Source of the DNA: Sulfurovaceae bacterium
GTDB lineage: Bacteria; Campylobacterota; Campylobacteria; Campylobacterales; Sulfurovaceae
NCBI GenBank assembly: GCA_028714675.1
Contig: JAQTLV010000002.1
Span: forward strand, 124,001-188,000
Length of the DNA stretch: 64,000 bases
Direction: 5' to 3'
Every line of letters begins with the position of its first letter. The first letter of the stretch is position 1. The notes under the pieces are model-generated. The model saw only the letters and a list, made by a program, of their open reading frames with translations. It was not told the DNA's origin and made no database searches. The position numbers and the translations under genes were made by a program. This document shows, in pieces, positions 45,144 through 54,179 of this stretch.

Positions 45144-46633
45144 ATTCCGCGTTTAGTACCATTGATTGGGTAATCTTTGGTATTTACTTTCTTTTGGTAA
45201 TTGCATCATCGGTTTGGTTGGCAAAAGTAAAGATTAAAAACTCAAAAGATTATTTTGTAAGTGAAAAATCTCTTCCTATGTTCGCTGTGGCTATCTCAGT
45301 TCTTGCTACTTCCCAATCAGCTGCTACATTTTTGGGTGCTCCAGAGTCATCGTATGGTGGTAATCTCACATTCGTTGGTTTTTTCTTTTCAGGTCTTTTG
45401 GCGGTTGTCATAGTGTCAAAAGTTCTAGTGCCAAAATTTTATGATATAGGTGCTATTACTGTTTATGAATTGTTAGAAAAAAGATATGGTTCAGAGGCCA
45501 AAAGAGATGCAGGCATGATGTTTTTAGTTGGTAGACTTTTTGCCAGTGGGGCAAGGCTTTATATCGGAGCTTTGGCAGTATCAATGATACTATTTAGTGA
45601 TATAGAAGCGTATCATATGGTATTTGCTATCATAATTCTTATGGCTGGATCATTAGGATATGCATACTTTGGTGGGATTAAATCCATCATCATAGCTGAC
45701 ATTGTCCAAGTTACTATCTACATTGGTGCAGCTATGTTTATCATTTATCATCTTTTTAGTGCGCTTGGAGGCGATATAGGTGTTATCTATTCTACGCTCG
45801 AAGCAAGCGATAAACTTAAACTTGTTGATTTTTCATTTACTGGAAGTTATAATTTTTGGGCTTTGATAAGTGGGCTATTGTTGCTCAATATCGCAGCGTA
45901 TGGGCTAGATCAGGATATGACACAACGGATACTTACTTGCAAAGATAAAAACGAGGGCGCTAAATCGCTCATTGTTTCTATTCTTATAACTATTCCTACA
46001 GCATTTTTATTTTTAGTTATAGGGTTGTTGCTTTATCTTTTTTATCAACATCCAGAACTTTCTCATTTTAGCAGCGAAATAAATCAAAATTTTGCAGGCG
46101 AAAAGATAACAGTATTTATGACTTATATACTAAATGAGTTACCAGATGGGTTTAAAGCACTTGCTACTATCGGTGTAGTTGCTACTACTTTTACAAGCAC
46201 AAGCTCAGTTCTTGGTGCTATGTCATCTGTTGGTGTTACGGATATGTATAAACCAATGTTTAAAGGCAAAAGCGAGGAGCATTATCTAAAAGCATCAAGA
46301 ATGGGTGTACTTATATCTGCTTTGCTGTTAGCACTCATGGCAATTTTGAGCTATTATTGGCAGAGAGTTAGCGATATCCCACTACTTGACTTTGCACTTG
46401 GTGTGATGGTATTTGCTTATGCAGGACTGCTTGGGGTTTATGGTGCTGCTTTGTGGACTAAGCGAGGCAATGAGAGAAGCGTAAGAGCTGCTCTCATAGC
46501 TGGATTTGTGACTGTGTTGTTACTTCAACCATATATCACAAAAGCACTTTTTGATTTTGATGTCAATTTTGCGATGCAAATTATCATAGGGACTATTGTT
46601 TCTTTTGCGATTATGATGATGTGGAAGAAATAG
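45140..46633 (+). CDS. Sodium:solute symporter (SSS family)
   Basis: A 497-residue membrane protein with about 13 helices. DYFVSEKSLPMFAVAISVLATSQ near the N-terminus and GLDQDMTQRILTCKDKNEGA are SSS signatures. The substrate is unknown. Overlap with the amidase gene by 4 bases, and the nearby anmK-amgK-murU genes, suggest a wall-derived solute (inference, weak). Confidence 0.8.
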   Translation: MNSAFSTIDWVIFGIYFLLVIASSVWLAKVKIKNSKDYFVSEKSLPMFAVAISVLATSQSAATFLGAPESSYGGNLTFVGFFFSGLLAVVIVSKVLVPKFYDIGAITVYELLEKRYGSEAKRDAGMMFLVGRLFASGARLYIGALAVSMILFSDIEAYHMVFAIIILMAGSLGYAYFGGIKSIIIADIVQVTIYIGAAMFIIYHLFSALGGDIGVIYSTLEASDKLKLVDFSFTGSYNFWALISGLLLLNIAAYGLDQDMTQRILTCKDKNEGAKSLIVSILITIPTAFLFLVIGLLLYLFYQHPELSHFSSEINQNFAGEKITVFMTYILNELPDGFKALATIGVVATTFTSTSSVLGAMSSVGVTDMYKPMFKGKSEEHYLKASRMGVLISALLLALMAILSYYWQRVSDIPLLDFALGVMVFAYAGLLGVYGAALWTKRGNERSVRAALIAGFVTVLLLQPYITKALFDFDVNFAMQIIIGTIVSFAIMMMWKK

Positions 46634-46657
46634 TTATATTGTATAAAGGTTTATAAA

Positions 46658-46834
46658 ATGAGAAATTTATTTTTGATTATCGTAATAGTAATTTTTGTAG
46701 TATTTGGTTTTTTGCTATCTTTGATTTCAATGTATTCAGCACCAGATGAACAGGTTCATATATTAGAAGCAAGTTATTTTTGGATTGGAGACTCTATTGC
46801 TATTTTTGGACTTTTTTATTATTTGAAGAAATAG
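46658..46834 (+). CDS. Small membrane protein, 58 aa
   Basis: ATG preceded by AAAGG. Two hydrophobic stretches (LFLIIVIVIFVVFGFLLSLI and WIGDSIAIFGLFYYL) separated by a short polar loop. It starts 24 bases after the symporter stop and may be an accessory subunit. Confidence 0.55.
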   Translation: MRNLFLIIVIVIFVVFGFLLSLISMYSAPDEQVHILEASYFWIGDSIAIFGLFYYLKK

Positions 46835-46984
46835 TAAAAATTAGTTCTTTTTTTGGCTCATTCACATTATCTCAATAGGAATAGATATTTAGGCTAAACG
46901 ATATACTCTCACACAGAGCATAGAACTGAAGAATATTACTTTATTTAGCTATGTAAGATACAGACATACGAGATATCGCTTCCT

Positions 46985-47010
46985 CGCTCCCATCGTCCTC
47001 AATGGTAGCG
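46985..47010. other. Hairpin in the gap 46835-47036
   Basis: CGCT-C-CCAT, 8-base loop, ATGG-T-AGCG. The surrounding 200 bases hold no gene I can support. Confidence 0.35.
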
Positions 47011-47036
47011 TATCCACATTTATTTTCTATGATTTT

Positions 47037-47639
47037 TTATCTGTCAAGCTTTTTATGATAAGTATCTTTATATATGCGATAAAACAGAATATTGAACAAT
47101 GCGCCTAAAAAAGCGGCAATAGTATCTTCTTGCGAATCCCAGATATCTCCTTGTGTACCCAAAAAGGCAAGACCGAGTTCTGGATGGAAAATGATGGCCG
47201 CTAGCCATTCTAGTATCTCATAAAGTGTTGAAATCGAGAGAATGAGGGTGAATGTAAAAAACATAGTGGCTTTAAATGTTTTGACCTTAATGGAAATTAG
47301 CTCAAAGAGAGTTCGAAATACCAGCAGACCAAATAAAAAATGCACCACACGGTCAAAATGATTTCTTTCAAAGCCCATCCATTTGGTGATTACGTCAAAA
47401 TATTCCATTTCGGCATAGGTAAAATGTGATCCAAGCGAATGTAAAGAGGCAAATATCAAAAGCATTGCCAAAGCAGCTATGCTGAAATGATGTTTTATAT
47501 CCATCCAGATGAGAAAAGGGAAAAACAGAAATACCAATACATTTTCCAGAAGCCAATCCTCGGGATATTTGGGATGTATGGCCATAATAATCCACACGAT
47601 GATGTAGATTCCATAGATAAGTTTGTGTGATTTTGGCAT
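47037..47639 (-). CDS. DUF2238-type membrane protein
   Basis: A 200-residue protein with five or six membrane helices. GFERNHFDRVVHFLFGLLVF and FLGTQGDIWDSQEDTIAAFL are the DUF2238 (YjdF) signatures. Function unknown. Confidence 0.8.
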   Translation of the reverse strand: MPKSHKLIYGIYIIVWIIMAIHPKYPEDWLLENVLVFLFFPFLIWMDIKHHFSIAALAMLLIFASLHSLGSHFTYAEMEYFDVITKWMGFERNHFDRVVHFLFGLLVFRTLFELISIKVKTFKATMFFTFTLILSISTLYEILEWLAAIIFHPELGLAFLGTQGDIWDSQEDTIAAFLGALFNILFYRIYKDTYHKKLDR

Positions 47640-47814
47640 CGGTAAACCTCATTTGTTTATAATGTCATTTTAGCATAACTTTTTCTTGAAAAGCTACGGA
47701 CAAAACGAAGTATAAAAAGACCCAATGTCATTAATCATCATTCCAATCTATTCTCAAAAAATAATCTCTCTTACGATATAATGATATCCATATAAATGCT
47801 ACGAAAGGGATATG

Positions 47815-48960
47815 ATGGGTGAGCTTTGCATTGGTGTGATGAGTGGAACTTCGCTTGATGGTGTAGATATCGCACTTTGTGATTTTGACAAAAACAAAAA
47901 AGTTAAGTTAAAACATTTTGATAGTTTCCTATTCGATGTAGCACTTAAAAACGATATCCTAAAAGCTATCAATGAATGTGTAACGCTAAAAGAGATTGGT
48001 AGTATAGATGACGAACTTGGGCAGATGTATGCCAAATATATCAAAGATTTTATCAAGATATATAATCTTAATCCACAAGATATAAAAGCCATAGGACTTC
48101 ATGGACAAACGCTTTGGCATGAACCAAAATTAGGATTTTCTATGCAACTTGGCAATCCAAACAGAGTAGCATACGAAACAAAAATACCAGTAGTTTGTGA
48201 TATTAGAAGAATGGATATGGCAAGTGGTGGGCAAGGTGCGCCATTTGCTCCATTGTTTCATAAGCTTATGTTTGATGCTCCAAAAACTGCAGTTGTAAAT
48301 ATAGGTGGTATGGCAAATATAACTATTTTGGGATACGATTTAATAGGTTACGATATAGGGTGTGGAAATGTACTTATGGATAGCTGGTGTCAAAAGTATT
48401 TTGATACTTCTTATGACAAAGATGGTGAGATGGCAGAAAGCGGACAGATAGATAAAAAGCTATTGGAATTGATGTTAAATGATAGTTATTTTAAACAAAA
48501 TTATCCAAAAAGTACAGGTAGAGAGTATTTTAATATGGGCTGGATAGAGGAGAAACTTTTCCGTCATTCCGTACTTGATACGGAATCTAATGAGATCCTG
48601 AAACAAGTTCAGGATGACGATGAGCTTCATCATTACAAAAAACTAAAAACAAATATACTAAGAACACTTACAGAACTTACAGCAATGACTATAGTAAACG
48701 AAGCTAAAAAATTTGATATAGAATCTATCATACTCTGTGGCGGAGGAACAAAAAACAAATTTTTGGTTGAGAGAATTGGAAGTTTATTTGGTAAAGATGT
48801 AAAACTAACTAGTGATTATGGAGTGCGAGAAGATGCGATAGAGGCTATGATGATGGCTTATTTTGCATTTCTTAGAGTCAATAAAATACCATCAAATCTC
48901 AAAAGTATTACAGGAGCAAAAGAAAATCTTATAGCAGGTGGTTTGTATGAACCAAATTAA
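47815..48960 (+). CDS. anmK: AnmK, anhydro-MurNAc kinase, with an in-frame repeat
   Basis: A 381-residue kinase that opens and phosphorylates anhydro-MurNAc from wall turnover. CIGVMSGTSLDGVDIAL, GLHGQTLWHEP, ASGGQGAPFAPLFHK, NIGGMANIT and LCGGGTKNKFLVERI are intact. ATG 47815 sits better behind AAAGGGA than ATG 47812. At about residues 249-268 the protein reads RHSVLDTESNEILKQVQDD, which is encoded by a palindromic repeat (48562-48619). It replaces or extends a loop between helices, so activity may be kept. The next gene overlaps by 14 bases. Confidence 0.93.
   Translation: MGELCIGVMSGTSLDGVDIALCDFDKNKKVKLKHFDSFLFDVALKNDILKAINECVTLKEIGSIDDELGQMYAKYIKDFIKIYNLNPQDIKAIGLHGQTLWHEPKLGFSMQLGNPNRVAYETKIPVVCDIRRMDMASGGQGAPFAPLFHKLMFDAPKTAVVNIGGMANITILGYDLIGYDIGCGNVLMDSWCQKYFDTSYDKDGEMAESGQIDKKLLELMLNDSYFKQNYPKSTGREYFNMGWIEEKLFRHSVLDTESNEILKQVQDDDELHHYKKLKTNILRTLTELTAMTIVNEAKKFDIESIILCGGGTKNKFLVERIGSLFGKDVKLTSDYGVREDAIEAMMMAYFAFLRVNKIPSNLKSITGAKENLIAGGLYEPN
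48562..48619. repeat. Cloverleaf-like palindromic repeat inside anmK
   Basis: Outer arms CGTCAT / ATGACG enclose two perfect hairpins, ATTCCGTA-CTTGA-TACGGAAT (48566-48586) and ATCCTGAA-ACAAG-TTCAGGAT (48595-48615). It is read in frame as part of the protein. Confidence 0.85.
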
Positions 48961-49876
48961 ATCTTGGCTAGATAATATTGGCTGGGAGTATGATAAAATC
49001 GAAGTCGCTTCAAGTGATGCTAGTTTTAGAAGTTATTATAGAGTTTATAAAGATGAAACAAGCTATGTTCTTATGGATTCATCAAAACAAATAGATTCTC
49101 TAAAACCATTTTTGGATATACAGACAAGACTTTTTAGTGTAGGTGTCAGAGTACCGCAAGTTTTGCAAAAAAATTTAGAACTTGGATTTTTGATATTGGA
49201 AGATTTTGGTTCTACACATCTACTTGATGTATTGAATGATGATAATAAAAAAGAGCATTACAGACAAGCGATTGATGAGATAGTTTTGATGCAAAAAGCA
49301 GATGTTAGCGAACTTCCTCTTTATGATAAAGAGTTTTTGATATTCGAGATGAGCTTAATGAATGAATGGTATCTAGATAAACATTTAAACATTCATTTGG
49401 ATATCCAAAAACTATCAATACTAACTAATATTATAGAAACTATTGCAGATGAGGTTCTTTCTCAGCCACAAGGTGTTTTTGTACATCGTGATTTTCATTC
49501 TCGCAATATCATGATAGACAAAAATGGCAAATTAGGTATTATCGATTTTCAAGATGCAAGATGTGGAAGCATCACTTATGATTTAGTCTCACTACTCAAA
49601 GACTGTTATATCGAAACAGATGAGGTGCTTAGAGATGATCTCGTGCTTTATTTTAGAGATAAAAAAGGTTTAGATGTAGATGATGGCACGATGTTAAGAT
49701 GGTTTGATATGATGGGACTTCAAAGACATATAAAAGTGCTTGGAATTTTTGCTAGACTTTATCACAGAGATGGCAAAGATGGATATCTAAAAGATATTCC
49801 TTTGACGCTAAAATATGTACTTGAGACTGCGGACAAGTATCCACAGACAAAACAATTGTGCGAGATCTTGAAATGA
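48947..49876 (+). CDS. amgK: AmgK, MurNAc/GlcNAc anomeric kinase
   Basis: A 309-residue aminoglycoside-phosphotransferase-like kinase that phosphorylates MurNAc at C1. SYVLMDSSKQ (ATP Lys region), LGFLILEDFGSTHLLD, FVHRDFHSRNIMI (catalytic loop) and GIIDFQDARCG are present. Starts within anmK, with murU next, which supports AmgK over another kinase. Confidence 0.9.
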   Translation: MNQIKSWLDNIGWEYDKIEVASSDASFRSYYRVYKDETSYVLMDSSKQIDSLKPFLDIQTRLFSVGVRVPQVLQKNLELGFLILEDFGSTHLLDVLNDDNKKEHYRQAIDEIVLMQKADVSELPLYDKEFLIFEMSLMNEWYLDKHLNIHLDIQKLSILTNIIETIADEVLSQPQGVFVHRDFHSRNIMIDKNGKLGIIDFQDARCGSITYDLVSLLKDCYIETDEVLRDDLVLYFRDKKGLDVDDGTMLRWFDMMGLQRHIKVLGIFARLYHRDGKDGYLKDIPLTLKYVLETADKYPQTKQLCEILK

Positions 49877-49898
49877 TATTATTTTATAGGATGAATTT

Positions 49899-50588
49899 AT
49901 GAAAAAAGCAATGATACTAGCAGCAGGCAGAGGCGAGAGGATGAGACCTCTGACTGACACAATACCAAAACCATTGCTTGAAATTGGGGGTAAACCAATC
50001 ATCGTTTGGCATATAGAGAAGTTGGCAAATGCTGGATTTGGAGAGATAGTTATAAATATAGCTCATTTTGGCTCTAAAATCACAGAAGCTCTTGGAGATG
50101 GCTCAAGATGGGGCGTAAAATTGCTTTATAGTGATGAACAAAAAGAAGGGGCTTTGGAAAGTGCAGGGGGCATTGTCAAAGCATTGCCACTTTTAGGAGA
50201 TGAGCCGTTTTTGGTAGTAAATGGTGATGTATGGTGTGATTATGAGTTTGATAAAGATTTTAAATTACAAGATGGGATATTGGCTCATTTGATACTTGTT
50301 CCAAATCCTCCTCATAATTTAAAAGGCGATTTTTGTCTAAAAGATGGAATGGTAAGTGGAGCTGGAAATAAGAAATTTACATTTTCTGGCATAGGATACT
50401 ATAGCCCAAATCTATTTCGTTGGCTAGAATATGGTAAAAGAGGACTTGGCGATGTACTTAGGGAAGCTATGATGTTTGATGCTGTAAGCGGGGAAGTTTA
50501 CAATGGTTTATGGCGTGATATTGGTACGCCAGAAAGACTAGAAGAGGTAAATGCTTTGATTGGAGAAAAAAATGGAAGAAAATGTTAA
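49899..50588 (+). CDS. murU: MurU, MurNAc-1-phosphate uridylyltransferase
   Basis: A 229-residue nucleotidyltransferase that makes UDP-MurNAc directly from recycled sugar. AMILAAGRGERMRPLTDTIP and NGDVWCDYEF are its signatures. Downstream of anmK and amgK it completes a recycling route that bypasses MurA/MurB. Confidence 0.9.
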   Translation: MKKAMILAAGRGERMRPLTDTIPKPLLEIGGKPIIVWHIEKLANAGFGEIVINIAHFGSKITEALGDGSRWGVKLLYSDEQKEGALESAGGIVKALPLLGDEPFLVVNGDVWCDYEFDKDFKLQDGILAHLILVPNPPHNLKGDFCLKDGMVSGAGNKKFTFSGIGYYSPNLFRWLEYGKRGLGDVLREAMMFDAVSGEVYNGLWRDIGTPERLEEVNALIGEKNGRKC

Positions 50589-51051
50589 TGTGAAGAAATA
50601 TATTTTAATATTTGGGCTTATATATTTTATAGCATCTTTGATATTCATATATATAGAAACATATTTTAAGTTTAATCGTCATTGGTTTTTTTCGATAGAA
50701 ACAATATTAGGCGCAATGATTGCTGTCAGTTTTTTTATCTTAGATAATCATCGTATACCTAATAAATTTGAAAAATCAAAATTGATATGGCAATCTATTG
50801 TTGTTGTTATTTTTATAGATATGCTTATTGGTATAGTACAGGTATTTTATTTTAATATTTCATTTGCGCCAGCCTTTAAAAACCTATCAACTGCATCAAC
50901 AGCTTTGGCAAGTTTTATAATCATAATTGTAGCTTTATTGGTAATCGGGATACCTGCATATATTGCACTATTTTTGATATATGGTTATTATGCAAAAAGC
51001 CAACATAAAAATATTGAAAAAATTTTAAATAAAACAAAAACAAAAAAATAA
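50572..51051 (+). CDS. Membrane protein of unknown function, 159 aa
   Basis: ATG 50572 overlaps the murU end by 17 bases. Four hydrophobic segments; the C-terminus is Lys-rich (EKILNKTKTKK). Possibly cotranscribed with murU. Family not recognised. Confidence 0.65.
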   Translation: MEENVNVKKYILIFGLIYFIASLIFIYIETYFKFNRHWFFSIETILGAMIAVSFFILDNHRIPNKFEKSKLIWQSIVVVIFIDMLIGIVQVFYFNISFAPAFKNLSTASTALASFIIIIVALLVIGIPAYIALFLIYGYYAKSQHKNIEKILNKTKTKK

Positions 51052-51090
51052 TTAAGTAGTGTAAATCACTTTATGTTTGTTTGATAGTCC

Positions 51091-52104
51091 TCACCCCATC
51101 GGGTACATAATCTCTTTTTGAATCTCAGTTATTTTACTCATAGTGTCACTACTTAGTGTGATATCCATAGCTTTTAGAGATGGTTCAAGCTGAGCCACAC
51201 TCGTAGCACCAATGATAGTCGAAGCAACAAAATCAAAGTTTTTAGAATATGCAACTGCTAAAGTTACTGGGTGCATATCGAGTTCTTTTGCAAGATTTAC
51301 ATACTTAGCTGTTGTTGCTAAACTCTTTTCATTTACAAATCTAGCAGCTTGAGCTCTAATTCTTCCATTTTTATCATTTATATATGATGCATATCGCCCT
51401 GATGTAAGCTTTTGATTGTATTTGCCACTAAGAACGCCTCCTGCTATTGGAGAATATGGAAGTAGGGATATTTTTTCTCTTTGACATACATTGGCAAGCT
51501 CATCGAGGAATCTAGGGTTGTTGAGAGAAAAGTTATTTTGAATACTTTCAAATCTCGCAATTCCTAATTTTTTGCTAGTCTCATTTGCTTTGGTCAGACC
51601 ATAAGCACTATCGTTTGATGTGCCAATGTATCGCACTTTGCCCTCAGACACTAATTTATCAAATGCTTTAAGGCTTTCTTCGATTGGCACAATGGAATCT
51701 GGCCAATGCATTTGGTATAAATCAAGATAATCTGTTCCAAGTCTTTTTAGACTTCCTTCAATAGCTGTTTTTATATGAAAACTATCAATTGCTGTAAGCC
51801 CATTTCGTATTGGCGGTACAAACCATCCGTTTGCAGCTCCTGCCACCTTAGAAGCTAGTATAATATGATCTCTTGGTTTTGTTTTAAGCCATTTGCCTAC
51901 AATCTCTTCAGTTAATCCAGCTAATTTTTTACTTGGAGGTACAGGATAAAGTTCAGCAGTATCATAAAAGTTAATGCCATTATCATATGCAGTATCAAGT
52001 ATCTTAAATGCCTCTTTTTCATCGCATTGCAATCCAAAAGTCATGGTTCCCATGCATATTGGAGATACTCTAAGTCCACTTTTGCCTATATATCGATATT
52101 GCAT
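51091..52104 (-). CDS. Aldo/keto reductase
   Basis: A 337-residue NADPH-dependent oxidoreductase. Catalytic Tyr in FYDTAELYP, DYLDLYQMHWPD with the active-site His, and RYIGTSNDSAYGL. Substrate unknown. Convergent with the 159-aa gene. Confidence 0.92.
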   Translation of the reverse strand: MQYRYIGKSGLRVSPICMGTMTFGLQCDEKEAFKILDTAYDNGINFYDTAELYPVPPSKKLAGLTEEIVGKWLKTKPRDHIILASKVAGAANGWFVPPIRNGLTAIDSFHIKTAIEGSLKRLGTDYLDLYQMHWPDSIVPIEESLKAFDKLVSEGKVRYIGTSNDSAYGLTKANETSKKLGIARFESIQNNFSLNNPRFLDELANVCQREKISLLPYSPIAGGVLSGKYNQKLTSGRYASYINDKNGRIRAQAARFVNEKSLATTAKYVNLAKELDMHPVTLAVAYSKNFDFVASTIIGATSVAQLEPSLKAMDITLSSDTMSKITEIQKEIMYPMG

Positions 52105-52105
52105 T

Positions 52106-52960
52106 TTAGTCCTTTGTGATAAATTGTGATAGATATTTTGCTACTCCATCTTCATCGTTACTATGGGATAATATCATATTTGCCTCTTTTTTGACTTCAT
52201 CAAGAGCGTTTGCTACTGCGATACTTATATTTGCGAGTTTAAACATTTCTATATCGTTTATACTGTCCCCAAAAACTGTAAGATTTTGATGTGAGAAATC
52301 TATGTATTCTAAAACCTTTGTTATAGCATGAGATTTATCACCTTGTGGGTGAAGTATAGTTAAAAACCATCCGCCACCATATTTTTCTGGAGATAGTTTG
52401 TATTCCAATGAATCTTGAAAAACTGTTTTGAAATGAGTTGTAAGGGGTGCAAGAATTTCAAGAGTACCAAAATAAACAATTTTTAAAACTCTATTCATTG
52501 CACTCATTGGGTCTTTGAGCTGAAGCCTTGGATCATTTTTATAGTTTTTTAGAACATCTTTTTGGTAATCATTAAGTATTTTTGGATACCAAAAAATCTC
52601 TTCCATCCCACTATCTTCAAGCCCAATAATAAATGGATATATACCTATTTTAGAGCCTTCAAATATTATGGCATCTGCTACATCTTTGGTTATAAGTTTT
52701 AAGTCAATTATTTTTTTTTCGTTTGTAACTACCATCGTACCATCAAGTAATATCATCGGTGCATTTAATTCAATATCGGCTAAAAATTCTTGTACTTTAT
52801 GAAAACTTCTAGCAGTTGCGACGGTAAAAAGATGATTTTTGCAAATCTCATTTATAGTCTTTTTGGTAAATTCACTTATACTCTGATCACTTTTTAGAAG
52901 CGTGTGGTCTAAGTCTGTTATAAATATATTTTTATCCATTGGTATTTCGCTCTGTTTCAT
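52106..52960 (-). CDS. HAD-family (Cof-type) phosphatase
   Basis: A 284-residue protein. The catalytic motif is FITDLDHTLLKS, TVATARSF is motif II, and VFGDSINDIEMF is motif IV. Cof-type enzymes act on sugar phosphates and similar compounds. It starts 3 bases after the PabC-like stop. It is not clearly MupP, the phosphatase that links AnmK to AmgK. Confidence 0.88.
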   Translation of the reverse strand: MKQSEIPMDKNIFITDLDHTLLKSDQSISEFTKKTINEICKNHLFTVATARSFHKVQEFLADIELNAPMILLDGTMVVTNEKKIIDLKLITKDVADAIIFEGSKIGIYPFIIGLEDSGMEEIFWYPKILNDYQKDVLKNYKNDPRLQLKDPMSAMNRVLKIVYFGTLEILAPLTTHFKTVFQDSLEYKLSPEKYGGGWFLTILHPQGDKSHAITKVLEYIDFSHQNLTVFGDSINDIEMFKLANISIAVANALDEVKKEANMILSHSNDEDGVAKYLSQFITKD

Positions 52961-52963
52961 TAT

Positions 52964-53548
52964 TTAATTACTTATATCATAATTTTTTATTTCATAAAAG
53001 CCAAGCATTGCATTAAGAAGAGCAAATTTTTTAAATCTTTTTATGTCATTACTTTTGATATCTGCCAATTCTAAAAAATCATTATCAATTAACTTTGCTC
53101 TCATAGTGCCTTCTAGAAGTGGAGAAGCTGGAGTTAGCCATTTTTTACCATCAAAAAAAGCTATATTTGATATTGTTGTATCAGTAAGAAATCCATTTTT
53201 TTCTATAATAATCTCGTCAAAATCAGGATATTTTGATTTTAAATCTTCAAATTCTTTTCTGTTCGCGTATTTAAATGGGTATTCAATATTCGACGATATA
53301 ACTTTGAATTTTTTGAATTTTTTTGGTTCATAAGTTGAATATTCAATACTTTTTATATCTTTATCGTAAGATATTCTACATCTAAATAGTCCATTTTTTG
53401 GAGGATTAAGAAAATCTATCAAGTTTAATTCATCTTTTGTTTCAAAAAGCTTTGCTCTTGAGATGTCAAATCTTTTTTGATGATATTTTATATTTTCTAT
53501 AATACCATTATTGATTTTTATGGTTTCTAAAAGCATACGATTATTCAC
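52964..53548 (-). CDS. Class IV aminotransferase, PabC-like
   Basis: A 194-residue PLP enzyme. LLETIKINNGIIENIKYHQKR, FDEIIIEKNGFLTDTTISNI and LTPASPLLEGTMRAKLI fit 4-amino-4-deoxychorismate lyase (folate pathway). It is shorter than typical PabC (about 270). Overlaps the carbonic anhydrase start by 8 bases. Confidence 0.75.
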   Translation of the reverse strand: MNNRMLLETIKINNGIIENIKYHQKRFDISRAKLFETKDELNLIDFLNPPKNGLFRCRISYDKDIKSIEYSTYEPKKFKKFKVISSNIEYPFKYANRKEFEDLKSKYPDFDEIIIEKNGFLTDTTISNIAFFDGKKWLTPASPLLEGTMRAKLIDNDFLELADIKSNDIKRFKKFALLNAMLGFYEIKNYDISN

Positions 53549-54179
53549 CTAAAGGTTTAAATATCTTTTCATCATTATCATAATATGATATTTTTCCATG
53601 TACGATATCATAATACCATCCATGTATAAAAAGTTTTTTTTCATTCAGTTTTTTTTGTATGATAGGATATGTCATAAGGTTATTTAGTTGAAATACCACA
53701 GAAACCTTTTCAGTATATCTCAACAGTTCATCTTTTGGTAAATTTGGTTTATTAGACACAGCATAATCTTTTGCTTCTTTGCCAAGATCAAGCCATTTCA
53801 TAGTATGGATTATATCTATATCATAAATTGGTTCTTTATATAATGATTCAATTGCCCCACAATAAGAATGACCACAGATAATAACATCAGTAACCCCTAG
53901 TATGCCAACCGCATATTCTATGGCAGATGCTGTTGCATGATACTCTTCATCTGGCTTAAAAGGGGCAACAAAATTACCCACATTTCTAACTATAAAAAGT
54001 TCTCCAGGATCACTGCTTGTTATCATTTCAGGAATAACTCTACTATCACTACAGCCTATAAATAACGCTTTTGGCTTTTGCCCATTTTGAATAAGATCTT
54101 TAAATCTTTCTTCATTTTCTTTGAAATGCAAATCTTGAAAGTCTTGATAGCCGTTGATTATGGATTCTATATTATTCAT
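53541..54179 (-). CDS. Beta-carbonic anhydrase
   Basis: A 212-residue Zn enzyme interconverting CO2 and bicarbonate. Zn ligands in GCSDSRVIPE and in CGHSYCGAIESL. Adjacent to pyrC without a gap. Confidence 0.93.
   Translation of the reverse strand: MNNIESIINGYQDFQDLHFKENEERFKDLIQNGQKPKALFIGCSDSRVIPEMITSSDPGELFIVRNVGNFVAPFKPDEEYHATASAIEYAVGILGVTDVIICGHSYCGAIESLYKEPIYDIDIIHTMKWLDLGKEAKDYAVSNKPNLPKDELLRYTEKVSVVFQLNNLMTYPIIQKKLNEKKLFIHGWYYDIVHGKISYYDNDEKIFKPLGE

Noticed and set aside
46835-47036. Short RNA gene in the gap
   Set aside because: A small hairpin is present, but no promoter, terminator or known RNA pattern supports a gene.
52106-52960. MupP phosphatase for the recycling pathway
   Set aside because: The protein is of the longer Cof type with a large cap, and it is in a different operon on the other strand.
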